Assembly: GCF_900099965.1 (NCBI RefSeq)
Contig: NZ_FNDJ01000001.1
Location: 1-64,000, forward strand
Direction: 5' to 3'
DNA length: 64,000 nt
Source: Nonomuraea jiangxiensis
Lineage (GTDB): Bacteria > Actinomycetota > Actinomycetes > Streptosporangiales > Streptosporangiaceae
The notes under the pieces are model-generated. The model made no database searches. It saw only the letters and a list, made by a program, of their open reading frames with translations, and had not been told where the DNA came from. The position numbers and the translations under genes are program-made. Below are positions 34,353 to 44,281 of this stretch, piece after piece (positions within the stretch are counted from its first letter, which is position 1; the number at the start of each line of letters is the position of its first letter).

Positions 34353-35362
34353 ATCTCCTCCTGCTTCACGATCTGCCTGACGTACACGACGGTGATGACG
34401 AGCAGGATGATCGTCAGCACCACCGAGATCGCCGCGCCGGTGCCCAGCTTCTGCGGGGGGCGGAACGCCTCGGCCACGGCGTACATGGACAGGTTGAAGC
34501 CGTCACGGTTGGTCGGCCCGTTCATCAGCACGTAGAGCTGGCTGAACACCTTGAAGTCCCAGATGATCGACAGGATCGTCAGGACCGCGAACACCGGCTT
34601 GAGCAGCGGCAAGGTGATCTTCCTGAACGTGCGCCACGGCCCGGAGCCGTCCACCCTGGCGGCCTCGTACAACTCTGCGGGGATGCCCTTGAGCCCGGCC
34701 AGCACGGAGACCGCGATGAACGGGAAGCCCGCCCAGACCACGCACACGATCAGCGCGACGTAGAGGGAGATGGTGTCGTTGAGCCAGGGCGTGCCGGTCC
34801 AGCTCGCCTGGCCGTCCGGCGGGGCGGCCAGCCAGTCGGGCAGCAGGTTCAGAGCCCAGTTGATGATGCCGGCCTCGGCGTCGAAGAGAGAGCGCCAGAT
34901 GACGCCCTGCGCCACGGGCGGTACGGCCCAGGCGAACATGCAGCCGATGACCACGAAGAGCGACATCTTCTTGCCTAGCCGGTGCAGCAGCACGCCGACC
35001 GCGGTCCCCACGACCAGGGTGAGGCTGACGGCGACGAAGGCGAACACCACGGTGTTGCGCAGCGCCGACCAGAAGATGTCGTTGCCGAGGATCCTCTCGA
35101 AGTTGTCCAGGCCCACCCATTCGGCCGGCCTGGTTCCTCTGATCTGCGCCAGGCCCACCCGCTGGAAGGCCATGACGCCCAGCTGGAACATCGGGTACAG
35201 CAGCAGCGCCGCGATGACCAGCAGGCCGGGGATGAGCAGGACGTACGGGATGCTCCAGACCGGTAGCCCGCTGGCCCGCGCCCGCCCGGCGTTCTGTTTG
35301 CGCCGGTGCCCCGGGGCGGGGGAGGAGCCCCCGCCCCGGGCGACCGTAGTCGTGTCCGCCAT
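34349..35362 (-). CDS. Carbohydrate ABC transporter permease (MalF type, amino-sugar importer)
   Basis: A 337-residue permease with a 30-residue basic/Pro-rich N-terminus, first helix at about 36-58 (IPYVLLIPGLLVIAALLLYP) and an EAA motif (EAARVDGSGPWRTFRKITLP). It begins 2 bp after the binding-protein gene and overlaps the next permease by 4 bp, forming one importer. The substrate is inferred from the adjacent N-acetylglucosaminidase. Confidence 0.88.
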   Translation of the reverse strand: MADTTTVARGGGSSPAPGHRRKQNAGRARASGLPVWSIPYVLLIPGLLVIAALLLYPMFQLGVMAFQRVGLAQIRGTRPAEWVGLDNFERILGNDIFWSALRNTVVFAFVAVSLTLVVGTAVGVLLHRLGKKMSLFVVIGCMFAWAVPPVAQGVIWRSLFDAEAGIINWALNLLPDWLAAPPDGQASWTGTPWLNDTISLYVALIVCVVWAGFPFIAVSVLAGLKGIPAELYEAARVDGSGPWRTFRKITLPLLKPVFAVLTILSIIWDFKVFSQLYVLMNGPTNRDGFNLSMYAVAEAFRPPQKLGTGAAISVVLTIILLVITVVYVRQIVKQEEM

Positions 35363-35364
35363 CG

Positions 35365-36684
35365 TTACTGGTTCAGGATCTCTTCGAGCTCCTTGTTGGC
35401 GTCAGCGAGGGCGGCGGCGGTGTCCTTCTTGCCCTCGATGACGGCCCGCGCCGCGTTCTGCAGCACGGCCTTGGTCGCGTCGGCCTCGGCCCAGTTGGGG
35501 TCCGCGGGGAAGGCCCTGGCCTGGGCGAACGCCTGGGCGAACGGGCCCTGGGCCGGGTCCTCGTTGAGCGCGGAGAGCGTGTCGGGGTAGACCGGGAGCA
35601 GGCCGCCCTCCTTGGCGTAGCGGTCGGCCCAGGTCTTGCTGGTGGCCAGCTTGATGTACTCCTTGCCGAGGTCGGCCTCCTTGGTGCCGCCCCACAGCGC
35701 GATGTCGTTGCCGCCGAAGAAGGACGGCGCCACGCCGCCGGTCTTGGCGGGCAGCGGGAAGAAGCCGAGCTTGTCGCCCTTCAGCTTGCCCTTGGAGTCC
35801 TCCTCGATGCCCGGCAGGTCCCAGGCCGCGGTGAGGTACATGGCCACCTTGTCATTGGCGAAGCGCGTGCGGATGTCGACCGTGTTCTGCGTCAGGTTCG
35901 CCTTGCCGGACAGGCCGCTGGTGACCAGCCCGGTGTAGGTCTCGAAGCCCTTGGTGAAGCCGGGCTCGGTGAGCTTGCCGACCCACTTGTCGCCTTCCTT
36001 GACGGCGTAGTCGCCGCCCTCCGACCAGGCGAAGGCGGCCAGCAGGTGGTTGGCGTCCGAGCCGCCGTTGAAGGCGAAGCCGTCCACCCCCTCGCCCTTC
36101 TCCTTCTGGATCTTCTTCGCGGCGGCGACGAGCTCGTCCCAGGTCTTCGGGACCTCGATCTTGAGCTCCTCGAACCAGTCCTTGCGGTAGAGCACCGCGC
36201 GGGCGCCGGCGCCCCACGGCACGGCGTAGATCTCGTTGTCCACGGTCTCGTAGCCATAGAGGTTCTGAGGGATCTGCGACCGGTCGCCCTCGCGGGCGAT
36301 GTCCGTGATCGGCGTCAGCGCGTCCTGGCTCTGCCACATCGGCACCTGGTCGTTGCCGATCTCGGTCACGTCCGGCCCCGTGCCGGTCGCGGCGGCGGCG
36401 AACTTGTCGGCCACCTGCGGCCACGGGATCCACTCGAGCTTGACGTCAGCGCCGGTCTGCGTCTTGAACTCGGCGTTGAGCTCTTCCATGTACTTGGCCG
36501 CGGCCGGGTTGCTGTCACCTAGACGCCAGACGCTCAGCGTCTTGCCCGCGAATTTGGGGCCGGAGGCGGCGGGGGCCGCCGCGCTGGGTGAGGATGTGGG
36601 GGCTCCACCGGACCCACAGGCGGCCAGGCCCACGGCCAGCGCGGCCGTGGTGACCGTAGTGGCTGTGATCTTCGCGATCCTCAC
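35365..36684 (-). CDS. Extracellular sugar-binding lipoprotein (probable amino-sugar or chitobiose importer)
   Basis: A 439-residue family-1 binding protein. The GTG start at 36684, with AAGGGAG upstream, gives the lipoprotein signal MRIAKITATT...LAAC (acylated Cys23); an in-frame ATG 54 bases upstream would spoil the signal peptide. A Ser/Pro/Ala linker follows, then a typical fold (LSVWRLGDSNPAAAKYMEEL). It heads the importer operon and is divergent from the second ROK gene, sharing a 136-bp region with inverted repeats. Ligand identity is inference. Confidence 0.88.
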   Translation of the reverse strand: MRIAKITATTVTTAALAVGLAACGSGGAPTSSPSAAAPAASGPKFAGKTLSVWRLGDSNPAAAKYMEELNAEFKTQTGADVKLEWIPWPQVADKFAAAATGTGPDVTEIGNDQVPMWQSQDALTPITDIAREGDRSQIPQNLYGYETVDNEIYAVPWGAGARAVLYRKDWFEELKIEVPKTWDELVAAAKKIQKEKGEGVDGFAFNGGSDANHLLAAFAWSEGGDYAVKEGDKWVGKLTEPGFTKGFETYTGLVTSGLSGKANLTQNTVDIRTRFANDKVAMYLTAAWDLPGIEEDSKGKLKGDKLGFFPLPAKTGGVAPSFFGGNDIALWGGTKEADLGKEYIKLATSKTWADRYAKEGGLLPVYPDTLSALNEDPAQGPFAQAFAQARAFPADPNWAEADATKAVLQNAARAVIEGKKDTAAALADANKELEEILNQ

Positions 36685-36820
36685 AGGGTTCTCCCTTCCC
36701 GGGTGCTGGCCTACGGTCCGCACCAGGCTGATCGTCAATGCCGAACGATGCTGCTAAACTAACAAGAAACTTTCTTAAAAAAAACGCTTGTTAGCCGATC
36801 GTGACGAGAGGGGCGCGTGC
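36685..36820. promoter_or_regulatory. Divergent ROK/importer promoter region with nested inverted repeats
   Basis: CTAACAAG (36759-36766) and CTTGTTAG (36787-36794) form a perfect 8-bp inverted repeat with a 20-bp spacer. Inside it AAGAAA-C-TTTCTT (36764-36776) is a second palindrome. The stretch 36753-36774 matches 18 of 22 bases with the region before the first ROK gene. The AAGAAAGTTTCTT core resembles operators of ROK regulators such as CsnR as I recall them. An A-rich run at 36777-36784 is unusual for this DNA and may aid promoter opening. Confidence 0.7.
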
Positions 36821-37969
36821 ATGAGCCGAGACCCGGGAATCCCCCGGTTGCTGCGTCGGCTGAACGATCGTGCGGCACTCGAACTGCTTCTCGGGGACGG
36901 CCCTCTCACCCGCGCCGAGCTTGGCGAGCGGACCGGCCTGTCAAAGGTAACCGCAGGTCAGCTCCTGTCTCGACTGGAGGAGCGGGGGCTGGTGGAGGTC
37001 GCGGGGGAGCGGGCGGGCGGCAGGGGGCCGCATGCCGCCCTCTACGCCGTGGTCCCGTCCAGCGCGTACGTCGCCGGGCTCGAAGTCCTGCCCGACATCC
37101 TCAGGGTCGGTGTGGCGGACATCACAGGCCGGGTCGTCGTCGAGATCACCCTCAACCCCTCGGACGGCGCCGATCTGGTCAAGGCGGTGCCCGCGGCGCT
37201 GCGCCGGGCCTGCGAGGCGGCCGACGTGAGCCTGTCGCGGCTGCGCTCGTTCGTCATCGGCACCCGCGGCGTGGTCGATCCGGCCAGCGGCGACGTGCGC
37301 TGGTCGTACGACCTGCCGGCCTGGCACGTCGGCGTGCTGGCCGGCCTGCGCGACACCATCGACGTCCCCGTGACCATCGAGAACGACGTCAACCTGGTGG
37401 CCCTCGCCGAGCACCGGCACGGCGCCGCCGTCGGCCACGACGACTTCGTGGTCCTCTGGGCGGGCATCGGCCAGGGCATGGGCGTCATGCTGGGCGGCCG
37501 GCTGCACCGCGGCATCACCGGGGGAGCGGGCGAGATCGGCTGGCTGCCGGTCCCGGGCGAGCCGCTGCCCGCCGACGTCTCTCAACCGCAGTCGGGCTCG
37601 TTCCAGCGCCTGGTCGGCCATGACGCGCTGCGTGGCCTGGCCGAGGAGCACGGCGTCGCCGGCAAAACGGTGCCCGACCTGGTGCGCGGCGGCCACGAGG
37701 ACTATCTGGACGCGGTCGCGGCCCGGCTGGCCGTGGGCGCGGCGGCGGTGACCGTCGTGCTCGACCCCGGGCTGATCGTGCTGAGCGGTGAGATCGGCCG
37801 GGCCGGGGGCGACCGCCTGGCCGCCAAGGTGCAGGAGGCGGTGGCCCGCGTGTGCCCGAGCCGGCCCACCGTGGTCGCGACCAGGGTCACGGGCAACCCG
37901 GTGTTGCGCGGCGCCCTGGTGGCGGCACTGGACCAGGCCCGGGAAGAGGTCTTCTCCGACACTGTGTGA
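36821..37969 (+). CDS. ROK-family transcriptional regulator (second paralogue)
   Basis: A 382-residue regulator with ATG behind GAGAGGGG. The winged helix (RAALELLLGDGPLTRAELGE, LSKVTAGQLLSRLEERGLVE) and the ROK-like domain align over nearly the full length with the ROK protein at 30.8-32.0 kb; as in that protein, the zinc motif is missing. It is divergent from the amino-sugar importer and 12 bp upstream of the D-Ala-D-Ala dipeptidase gene, so it likely links sugar and peptide parts of cell-wall salvage. Confidence 0.9.
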   Translation: MSRDPGIPRLLRRLNDRAALELLLGDGPLTRAELGERTGLSKVTAGQLLSRLEERGLVEVAGERAGGRGPHAALYAVVPSSAYVAGLEVLPDILRVGVADITGRVVVEITLNPSDGADLVKAVPAALRRACEAADVSLSRLRSFVIGTRGVVDPASGDVRWSYDLPAWHVGVLAGLRDTIDVPVTIENDVNLVALAEHRHGAAVGHDDFVVLWAGIGQGMGVMLGGRLHRGITGGAGEIGWLPVPGEPLPADVSQPQSGSFQRLVGHDALRGLAEEHGVAGKTVPDLVRGGHEDYLDAVAARLAVGAAAVTVVLDPGLIVLSGEIGRAGGDRLAAKVQEAVARVCPSRPTVVATRVTGNPVLRGALVAALDQAREEVFSDTV

Positions 37970-37981
37970 GAATCACTGCCC

Positions 37982-38644
37982 ATGTGGCAGACCCCCGACG
38001 ACGTCGTGCTCATCTCCGACCCGCGCGTGACCTCCATCCCCGTGATCGAATCCGGCGAGCCACTGGCGGACGTGCGCGGACGGCTGCGCGTGGACAAGCG
38101 CCTGGCCGACGCCGCGGGAGCATACGCGCACCTGCGCTCGGGGCTGCTCGACCGGCTGGTGGCCGCCGAGCGCCGGCTGCCGGACGGCTACCATCTGCTG
38201 ATCGTCGAGGGTTACCGCCCGATCACCGTGCAGCGCCGCATCTTCGACGGGTACCGGGCGGAGCTCCACACCACATTCCCCGAAATGTCTCCCGACGAGT
38301 CATATATCGCGGCAAGTCGGTACGTGTCCCCGGTCGAGGTCGCCCCGCACACCGCCGGCGCGGCCGTGGACCTGACCCTGTGCGCCCCCGACGGCACCGA
38401 ACACGACATGGGCACCCAGGTCAACGACAACCCGGAGGAGAGCCACGGCGCCTGCTACACGGCCGCCCCCGGCATCCCGGCCGCGGCCCGCGAGCACCGC
38501 GACCTGCTGGCCTCCGTCCTGGAGCCCGCCGGCCTGGTCAACTACCCGACCGAATGGTGGCACTGGTCGTACGGCGACCGCTACTGGGCCATGTCCACGC
38601 GCTCCCCGCACGCCCACTACGGCCCTGTTGAGTTCGCGGGCTGA
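37982..38644 (+). CDS. D-Ala-D-Ala dipeptidase (VanX/DdpX family)
   Basis: A 220-residue zinc dipeptidase of family M15D. The catalytic Arg in VEGYRPITVQRR, zinc ligands in PHTAGAAVDLTL (His and Asp) and EWWHWSYGDRYW (general-base Glu and third zinc His) are all visible. No vanH, vanA or VanRS genes are present, so glycopeptide resistance is not indicated; a catabolic DdpX-like role in using D-Ala-D-Ala from peptidoglycan fits better, particularly with a dipeptide ABC importer nearby. There is no signal peptide. It is probably co-transcribed with the ROK gene; no clear ribosome binding site precedes it. Confidence 0.92.
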   Translation: MWQTPDDVVLISDPRVTSIPVIESGEPLADVRGRLRVDKRLADAAGAYAHLRSGLLDRLVAAERRLPDGYHLLIVEGYRPITVQRRIFDGYRAELHTTFPEMSPDESYIAASRYVSPVEVAPHTAGAAVDLTLCAPDGTEHDMGTQVNDNPEESHGACYTAAPGIPAAAREHRDLLASVLEPAGLVNYPTEWWHWSYGDRYWAMSTRSPHAHYGPVEFAG

Positions 38645-38863
38645 CAACCCTTTGTCCACGTCGCTCCCCGCGCGGCCGAGGTCCTGGCCGCGGTCACGGA
38701 CGTGCTGGACGTGGTGCAAGAAGCCACCAGATTCCAGGTGGAGGTGCGCACGCCGCCCTCCGCCGACCTGGGCGAGCTCGGCTCGCGACAGGCCCATAAG
38801 GACGTGGCGGGCGCCGCCCGGTCGCGCCGCCTCCTGGAGCACGTACGGAGGCGGGCGACCTGA
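38645..38863 (+). pseudogene. Short coding-like remnant after the dipeptidase gene
   Basis: A 73-codon open frame with codon-like third-position GC bias that reads as an alpha-helical segment (VLAAVTDVLDVVQEATRFQV ... SRRLLEHVRRRAT). It follows the dipeptidase stop immediately and has no convincing start or ribosome binding site: the only possible starts are GTG codons in the middle. It may be the tail of a decayed gene. Not recognised. Confidence 0.35.
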
Positions 38864-38904
38864 CCTTCATCGAGGCGACCGTGGCCTGATCACGGGCAGT
38901 CCCT

Positions 38905-39651
38905 CTAGTGCAGGGCCAGCGCGGCGGCCACCCCCAGCCCGAAGGTGACCACGACGCCGCGCAGCACGGCCGGCGGCATGAGCCGGGCCAGCCGGGTGCC
39001 GAGGAAGCCGCCCGCCAGACTGGCCGGCGCGATGACCGCCACCGCCTGCCACTGCACGGGACCGAACAGGGAGAAGGCGACGACCGACACCGTGCTGATG
39101 ACCAGCGAGAGCATGGCCCGTACGGCGTTGACGCGGTGCAGGTTGTCGTGCAGGAACATGCCGAGCACGGTCAGCAGCAGCACGCCCATGCCGCCGTTGA
39201 AGTAGGCGCCGTAGCACCCGCCGAGGAACACCCCGGCGTACACCATCTTGCTGGTCGGCCCGCCGGCCTCGCCGCCGAACCGGCGGCGCAGCCACGGCTG
39301 GGCCAGCAGCGCCAGGCTGGCGAAGGCCACCAGCCACGGCACCAGCGACTCGAACAACCTGCTTGGCGTGAGCAGCAATAACGCACTCCCCACGGCCGCC
39401 CCGAGCACGGCCGTGAGGGACAGTACCGTCGCGCGGCGCCGCTGGCCGCGCAGCTCGGCCTGGTAGCCGAGCACGCCGCCCAGGTAGCCGGGCCACAGCG
39501 CGACCGCGTTCGTCACGGACGCGGTCAGGCTGGGATATCCGAGCGCCACCAGGGCGGGGAAGGAAATGAGCGTGCCGCCGCCGGCCAGGGCGTTGACCAC
39601 CCCGGCCAGCAGACCGGCCCCTACCAGGAAGAAGAGGTCGGCGAAGGTCAT
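38905..39651 (-). CDS. TSUP-family (TauE/SafE) membrane permease
   Basis: A 248-residue protein with seven to eight hydrophobic helices and the family's duplicated pattern (GLLAGVVNALAGGGTLISFP near residue 14 and GVFLGGCYGAYFNGGMGVLL near residue 142). Such proteins move sulfite, sulfonates, sulfoacetate or related organic anions. The ATG overlaps the stop of the gamma-glutamyltransferase-like gene, so both are co-translated; export or import of a sulfur compound tied to glutathione-like breakdown is possible but unproven. Confidence 0.85.
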   Translation of the reverse strand: MTFADLFFLVGAGLLAGVVNALAGGGTLISFPALVALGYPSLTASVTNAVALWPGYLGGVLGYQAELRGQRRRATVLSLTAVLGAAVGSALLLLTPSRLFESLVPWLVAFASLALLAQPWLRRRFGGEAGGPTSKMVYAGVFLGGCYGAYFNGGMGVLLLTVLGMFLHDNLHRVNAVRAMLSLVISTVSVVAFSLFGPVQWQAVAVIAPASLAGGFLGTRLARLMPPAVLRGVVVTFGLGVAAALALH

Positions 39652-41474
39652 CGTCCGACCGCGTACCCCTGGGCGCCGCGTGGATTGGCGGCGGCCTTGA
39701 GGAAGGCGCCGTCACGGGCCACCGCGCTGAGCCTGCCGAGCGTCCAGGAGTCCTGGACCTCGACCTCGTGGCCGCGCCGGCGCAGCTCGGCCAGCACGCC
39801 CGGGTCCACCCGGTCCTCGACGTGCAGGACACCGGGGCGGGAGGCGCGCGGGAAGAACGAGCTGGGGAAGTGCTCGGTGTGGAACATGGGGGCGTCGATG
39901 GCTTCCTGCAGGTTCAGCTTGCCGTGCACGACGGCCAGGAAGAAGTTCGGGCTCCACTGGTCCTGCTGGTCGCCGCCCGGCGTGCCGAAGGCCAGCCAGG
40001 GCTTGCCGTCCCTGAGCGCGAACGACGGCGACAGCGTCGTACGCGGGCGCGTGCCCGGGCGCAGGGCGGCGGCCACGCCCTCCTGCAGCCAGAACATCTG
40101 CCCCCGCGTGCCCAGGCAGAAGCCCAGCTCGGGGATGGTGGGCGAGCTCTGCAGCCAGCCGCCGCTGGGAGTGGCGGAGACCATGTTGCCGTGCCGGTCC
40201 ACCACGTCGAGGTGACAGGTGTCGCCCTTGACCCGCCCGTCGGGGGAGACCACCTGCTCGCCGGTGTTCCTGCCTACCGTGGGCTCGCCGACGCCCTGCG
40301 GGGCACGCCGGCCGCCCGAGATGCCGGGCGCGTCGCTGGCCGTGCCGGGCGCGGGGAAGTCGGGCAGCCGGGGCGTGCGCCCGCCGGGGGCGCCGGGGCG
40401 CAGCTCGAAGCTGGCCTCCGCGCCGATCAGCCGCCGCCGCTCGGCGTTGTAGGCCGGGTCGAGCAGGTCGGACATGGGGACGTCGGTGTCGCCGTACCAG
40501 GCTTCGCGGTCGGCGAAGGCGAGCTTGGCGGCCTCGGTCACCGTGTGGATGTAGTCGGCGCTGAGGTGACCCATCGCGCCCAGGTCGGAGTCCGCCAGCA
40601 GCGCGAGCTGCTGCAGGAACGTCGGCCCCTGGCCCCAGGGACCGGTCTTGGCCACGGTGTAGCCGTGGTAGTCGAAGGTCACCGGCTCCTCGACCGTGGC
40701 CGACCAGCCGGCCAGGTCGTCGCCGGTGAGCAGGCCGCCGTGCACCTCGCCGGAGCTGTCACGCCAGGCCGTCTTGGCGCTGAAGTCGGCGATGGCCTCG
40801 GCGACGAAGCCCTCGTACCAGGCCTTCCTGGCGGCGGCGAGCTGCCCTTCGCGGGTGCTCGACGCGGCCTCGGCCTCGGCGACCAGCTTGCGGTAGGTGG
40901 CGGCCAGCACGGGGTTGGCCAGCTTCGAGCCCGGCTCGGGCACGTGGCCGCCCGGCAGCCAGGTCGCCGCCGAGGTGGGCCAGTCCTCCTTGAACATCCC
41001 CGCGACGGACTCGATCGTGGCCGAGATCCGCTCCAGCGCCGGCACGCCGTGCTCGGCGTAGTGGATCACGGGCGCCAGCACGTCGGCCAGCTTCCAGGTG
41101 CCCCAGCGCTCCAGCATGAGCATCCAGCCACCGAACGCCCCCGGCACCGTCGCCGCCAGCAACCCGGTGCCGGGCACGATGTCCAGGCCCAGCTCGTCGG
41201 TGAAACGTTCGATGGTGGCCGCGGCCGGGGCCACGCCCTGGCCGCAGACGACGGAGACCTTCTGCTCGGCCTCGCTCCACAGCAGGATCGGCACCTCGCC
41301 GCCGGGGCCGTTCAGATGCGGCTCGGCGACCTGCAGGACGAATCCGGCCGCCACCGCCGCGTCGAAGGCGTTCCCGCCGCGTTCCAGCACGCTCATGCCG
41401 GTGGCCGAGGCCAGCCAGTGCGTGCTGGCGACCATGCCGAAGTCGCCCGACAGCTCGGGCCTGGTGGTGAACAA
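39648..41474 (-). CDS. Gamma-glutamyltransferase-family Ntn hydrolase
   Basis: A 608-residue protein with the GGT fold: ASTHWLASATGMSVLERGGNA at the N-terminus and the autoprocessing/nucleophile site near KGDTCHLDVVDRHGNMVS, where the Thr becomes the N-terminal nucleophile of the small subunit. There is no signal peptide, unlike secreted GGTs, so it acts inside on imported gamma-glutamyl peptides or acylated compounds. It sits directly after the peptide ABC importer genes and is coupled to a TSUP permease gene. In a cell-wall salvage setting gamma-D-Glu peptides are possible substrates; other acylase roles are equally open. Confidence 0.88.
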   Translation of the reverse strand: MFTTRPELSGDFGMVASTHWLASATGMSVLERGGNAFDAAVAAGFVLQVAEPHLNGPGGEVPILLWSEAEQKVSVVCGQGVAPAAATIERFTDELGLDIVPGTGLLAATVPGAFGGWMLMLERWGTWKLADVLAPVIHYAEHGVPALERISATIESVAGMFKEDWPTSAATWLPGGHVPEPGSKLANPVLAATYRKLVAEAEAASSTREGQLAAARKAWYEGFVAEAIADFSAKTAWRDSSGEVHGGLLTGDDLAGWSATVEEPVTFDYHGYTVAKTGPWGQGPTFLQQLALLADSDLGAMGHLSADYIHTVTEAAKLAFADREAWYGDTDVPMSDLLDPAYNAERRRLIGAEASFELRPGAPGGRTPRLPDFPAPGTASDAPGISGGRRAPQGVGEPTVGRNTGEQVVSPDGRVKGDTCHLDVVDRHGNMVSATPSGGWLQSSPTIPELGFCLGTRGQMFWLQEGVAAALRPGTRPRTTLSPSFALRDGKPWLAFGTPGGDQQDQWSPNFFLAVVHGKLNLQEAIDAPMFHTEHFPSSFFPRASRPGVLHVEDRVDPGVLAELRRRGHEVEVQDSWTLGRLSAVARDGAFLKAAANPRGAQGYAVGR

Positions 41475-41484
41475 AATCTCTCCT

Positions 41485-42449
41485 TCATCGATGTGCGGCC
41501 GCGTCAGGGACGCGGTCCGCGGTTACCAGATGGCACGCGGCCGGATGGCCGTTGCCACGTGGGTCGTGCAGGGGTGGCTCCTCGGTACGGCAGGCGTCGT
41601 ACGCCAGCGGGCACCGCGTGTGGAAGCGGCACCCGGCCGGCGGGTCGACCGGGCTCGGCACGTCGCCGCCGAGCACGATCCTGCGCCGGTCCCGCTGCCT
41701 GACGGGATCGGCCACCGGCGCCGCCGACAGCAGGGCCTGCGTGTACGGGTGCCGCGGCTCGGCGAAGATCTCGGCCGTCGGCCCCGACTCGACGATCTTG
41801 CCCAGGTACATGACGGCGACCCGGTCGGCCAGGAACTCCACGACCGACAGGTCATGCGTGATGAACAGGCACGAGAACCCCATGTCCCGCTGCAGGTCGG
41901 TGATCAGGTTGAGCACCGACGCCTGCACCGACACGTCGAGCGCGGAGACGGGTTCGTCGGCCACGACCAGCCTGGGCTCCAGGATCAGCGCCCTGGCCAG
42001 CCCCACCCGCTGCCGCTGCCCGCCGGACAGCTCGTGCGGGTAGCGCGAGGCCATCTCCTGGCGCAGCCCCACCTTCTCCAGCATGGCCGACACGCGCCCG
42101 GAGACCGTACGCCGGTCGGCCACCTTGTGCCGCAGCAGCGGCTCGCCGACGATCTGCCCGATGGTGAAGCGCGGGTTGAGCGAGGAGTAGGGGTCCTGGA
42201 AGACCATGTGGACGTCCCGGCGCAGCGGGCGCATGGCCCGCCGCGACAGGTGGGTGATGTCGCGCCCGTCCAGCTCGATGGCGCCGGCCGTGGGCTCGGT
42301 CAGCCGCAGCACACACTTGCCGACCGTGGACTTGCCGCTGCCGGACTCGCCGACCAGGCCGAGCACCTCGCCCTGGCCGATCTCCAGCGACAGGCCGTCC
42401 ACGGCGCGTACCGGGCCGTAGTGCTTGACCAGGTTGTCGATGCGCAGGA

Positions 42450-42453
<4 letters not shown>
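41485..42453 (-). CDS. dppF: Dipeptide/oligopeptide ABC transporter ATPase (DppF type)
   Basis: A 322-residue ATPase: Walker A GESGSGKST, signature LSGGQRQRVGLARAL, Walker B LVVADEP, H-loop FITHDLSVV, and the C-terminal oligopeptide-transporter extension with cysteines (CRFHTRCPLAYDACRTEEPP). The GTG start overlaps the previous gene's stop (GTGA). It is the last of five importer genes and is followed by the GGT-like gene 10 bp on. Confidence 0.93.
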
Positions 42454-43411
<958 letters not shown>

Positions 43412-43415
<4 letters not shown>

Positions 43416-44281
43416 CGGGCGCTCCTCGGGTCGAGAACGTCGCGCAGCCCGTCGCCGAGCAGGTTGAAGCCGAGCGTGGCCAGCGCGATCATCAGTCCGG
43501 GCCAGATGGCCAGCCAGGGCGCGTCACTGAGGTACTGCTGCGCGGTCGTCAGCATCACGCCCCACGACGGCGTCGGCGGTTGCACGCCGAGGCCCAGGAA
43601 CGACAGCGTGGACTCGCCGATGATGGCGGTCGGGATCGCCACCGTGGCCTGCACGATGAGGGGGCTGGCGCAGTTCGGGAGCACGTATCGGAAGATGATG
43701 TGCCCGTCGCCCGCGCCGTCGGCGATGGCGGCGGCCACGTAGTCCATCTCCCTGATCGCCAGCACCTCGCCGCGGGTGATCCGGATGATGGCGGGGAGTT
43801 GGGCGAAGCCCAGCGCGATCACCACGCCCTTGAGCGAGGGGCCGATGATGGCCGCCAGGCCCACCGCGAACACCAGGAACGGGAAGGCCAGCGTCACGTC
43901 CACCAGGCGCATCACGATCGGGTCCAGCCAGCGCCGGTAGAACCCGGCGACCAGGCCGATCGGGATGCCCACGACCATCGCCAGCAGCATGGACAGCACG
44001 CCGGCCTGGAGGGAGACCTGGGCGCCGTGCGCGATCCTGGCGAACGCGTCCCTGCCCAGGTCGTCGGTGCCCATCGGATGCGCGCCGGACGGGGGCGCGA
44101 GCGTGGCGAGGTAGTCCTGCTGGGCGGGGTCGCCGGTGACCAGCGGCCCGATCAGCGCCAGCAGCAGGAAGGCGACCACCAGCACCAGCCCGGCCATGGG
44201 CATCGGCCGCCGCCGGAAGCGCCGCCACATCCGGCCGCGCCGGGCGGACACGGGTGCGGGAACGGCGAGGGTCTCAGTCAT
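43412..44281 (-). CDS. dppC: Dipeptide ABC transporter permease (DppC type)
   Basis: A 289-residue permease with an N-terminal cytoplasmic basic stretch, first helix near residues 31-50, the typical HPMGTDDLGRDAFARIAHGAQ segment found in nearly all DppC/OppC proteins, and an EAA-like loop (AAAIADGAGDGHIIFRYVLP). It overlaps dppB by 8 bp and dppD by 4 bp. Confidence 0.93.

Noticed and set aside
37982..38644. VanX as a glycopeptide-resistance gene
   Set aside because: No vanH, vanA-type ligase or VanRS two-component genes nearby; context is peptide and amino-sugar use.
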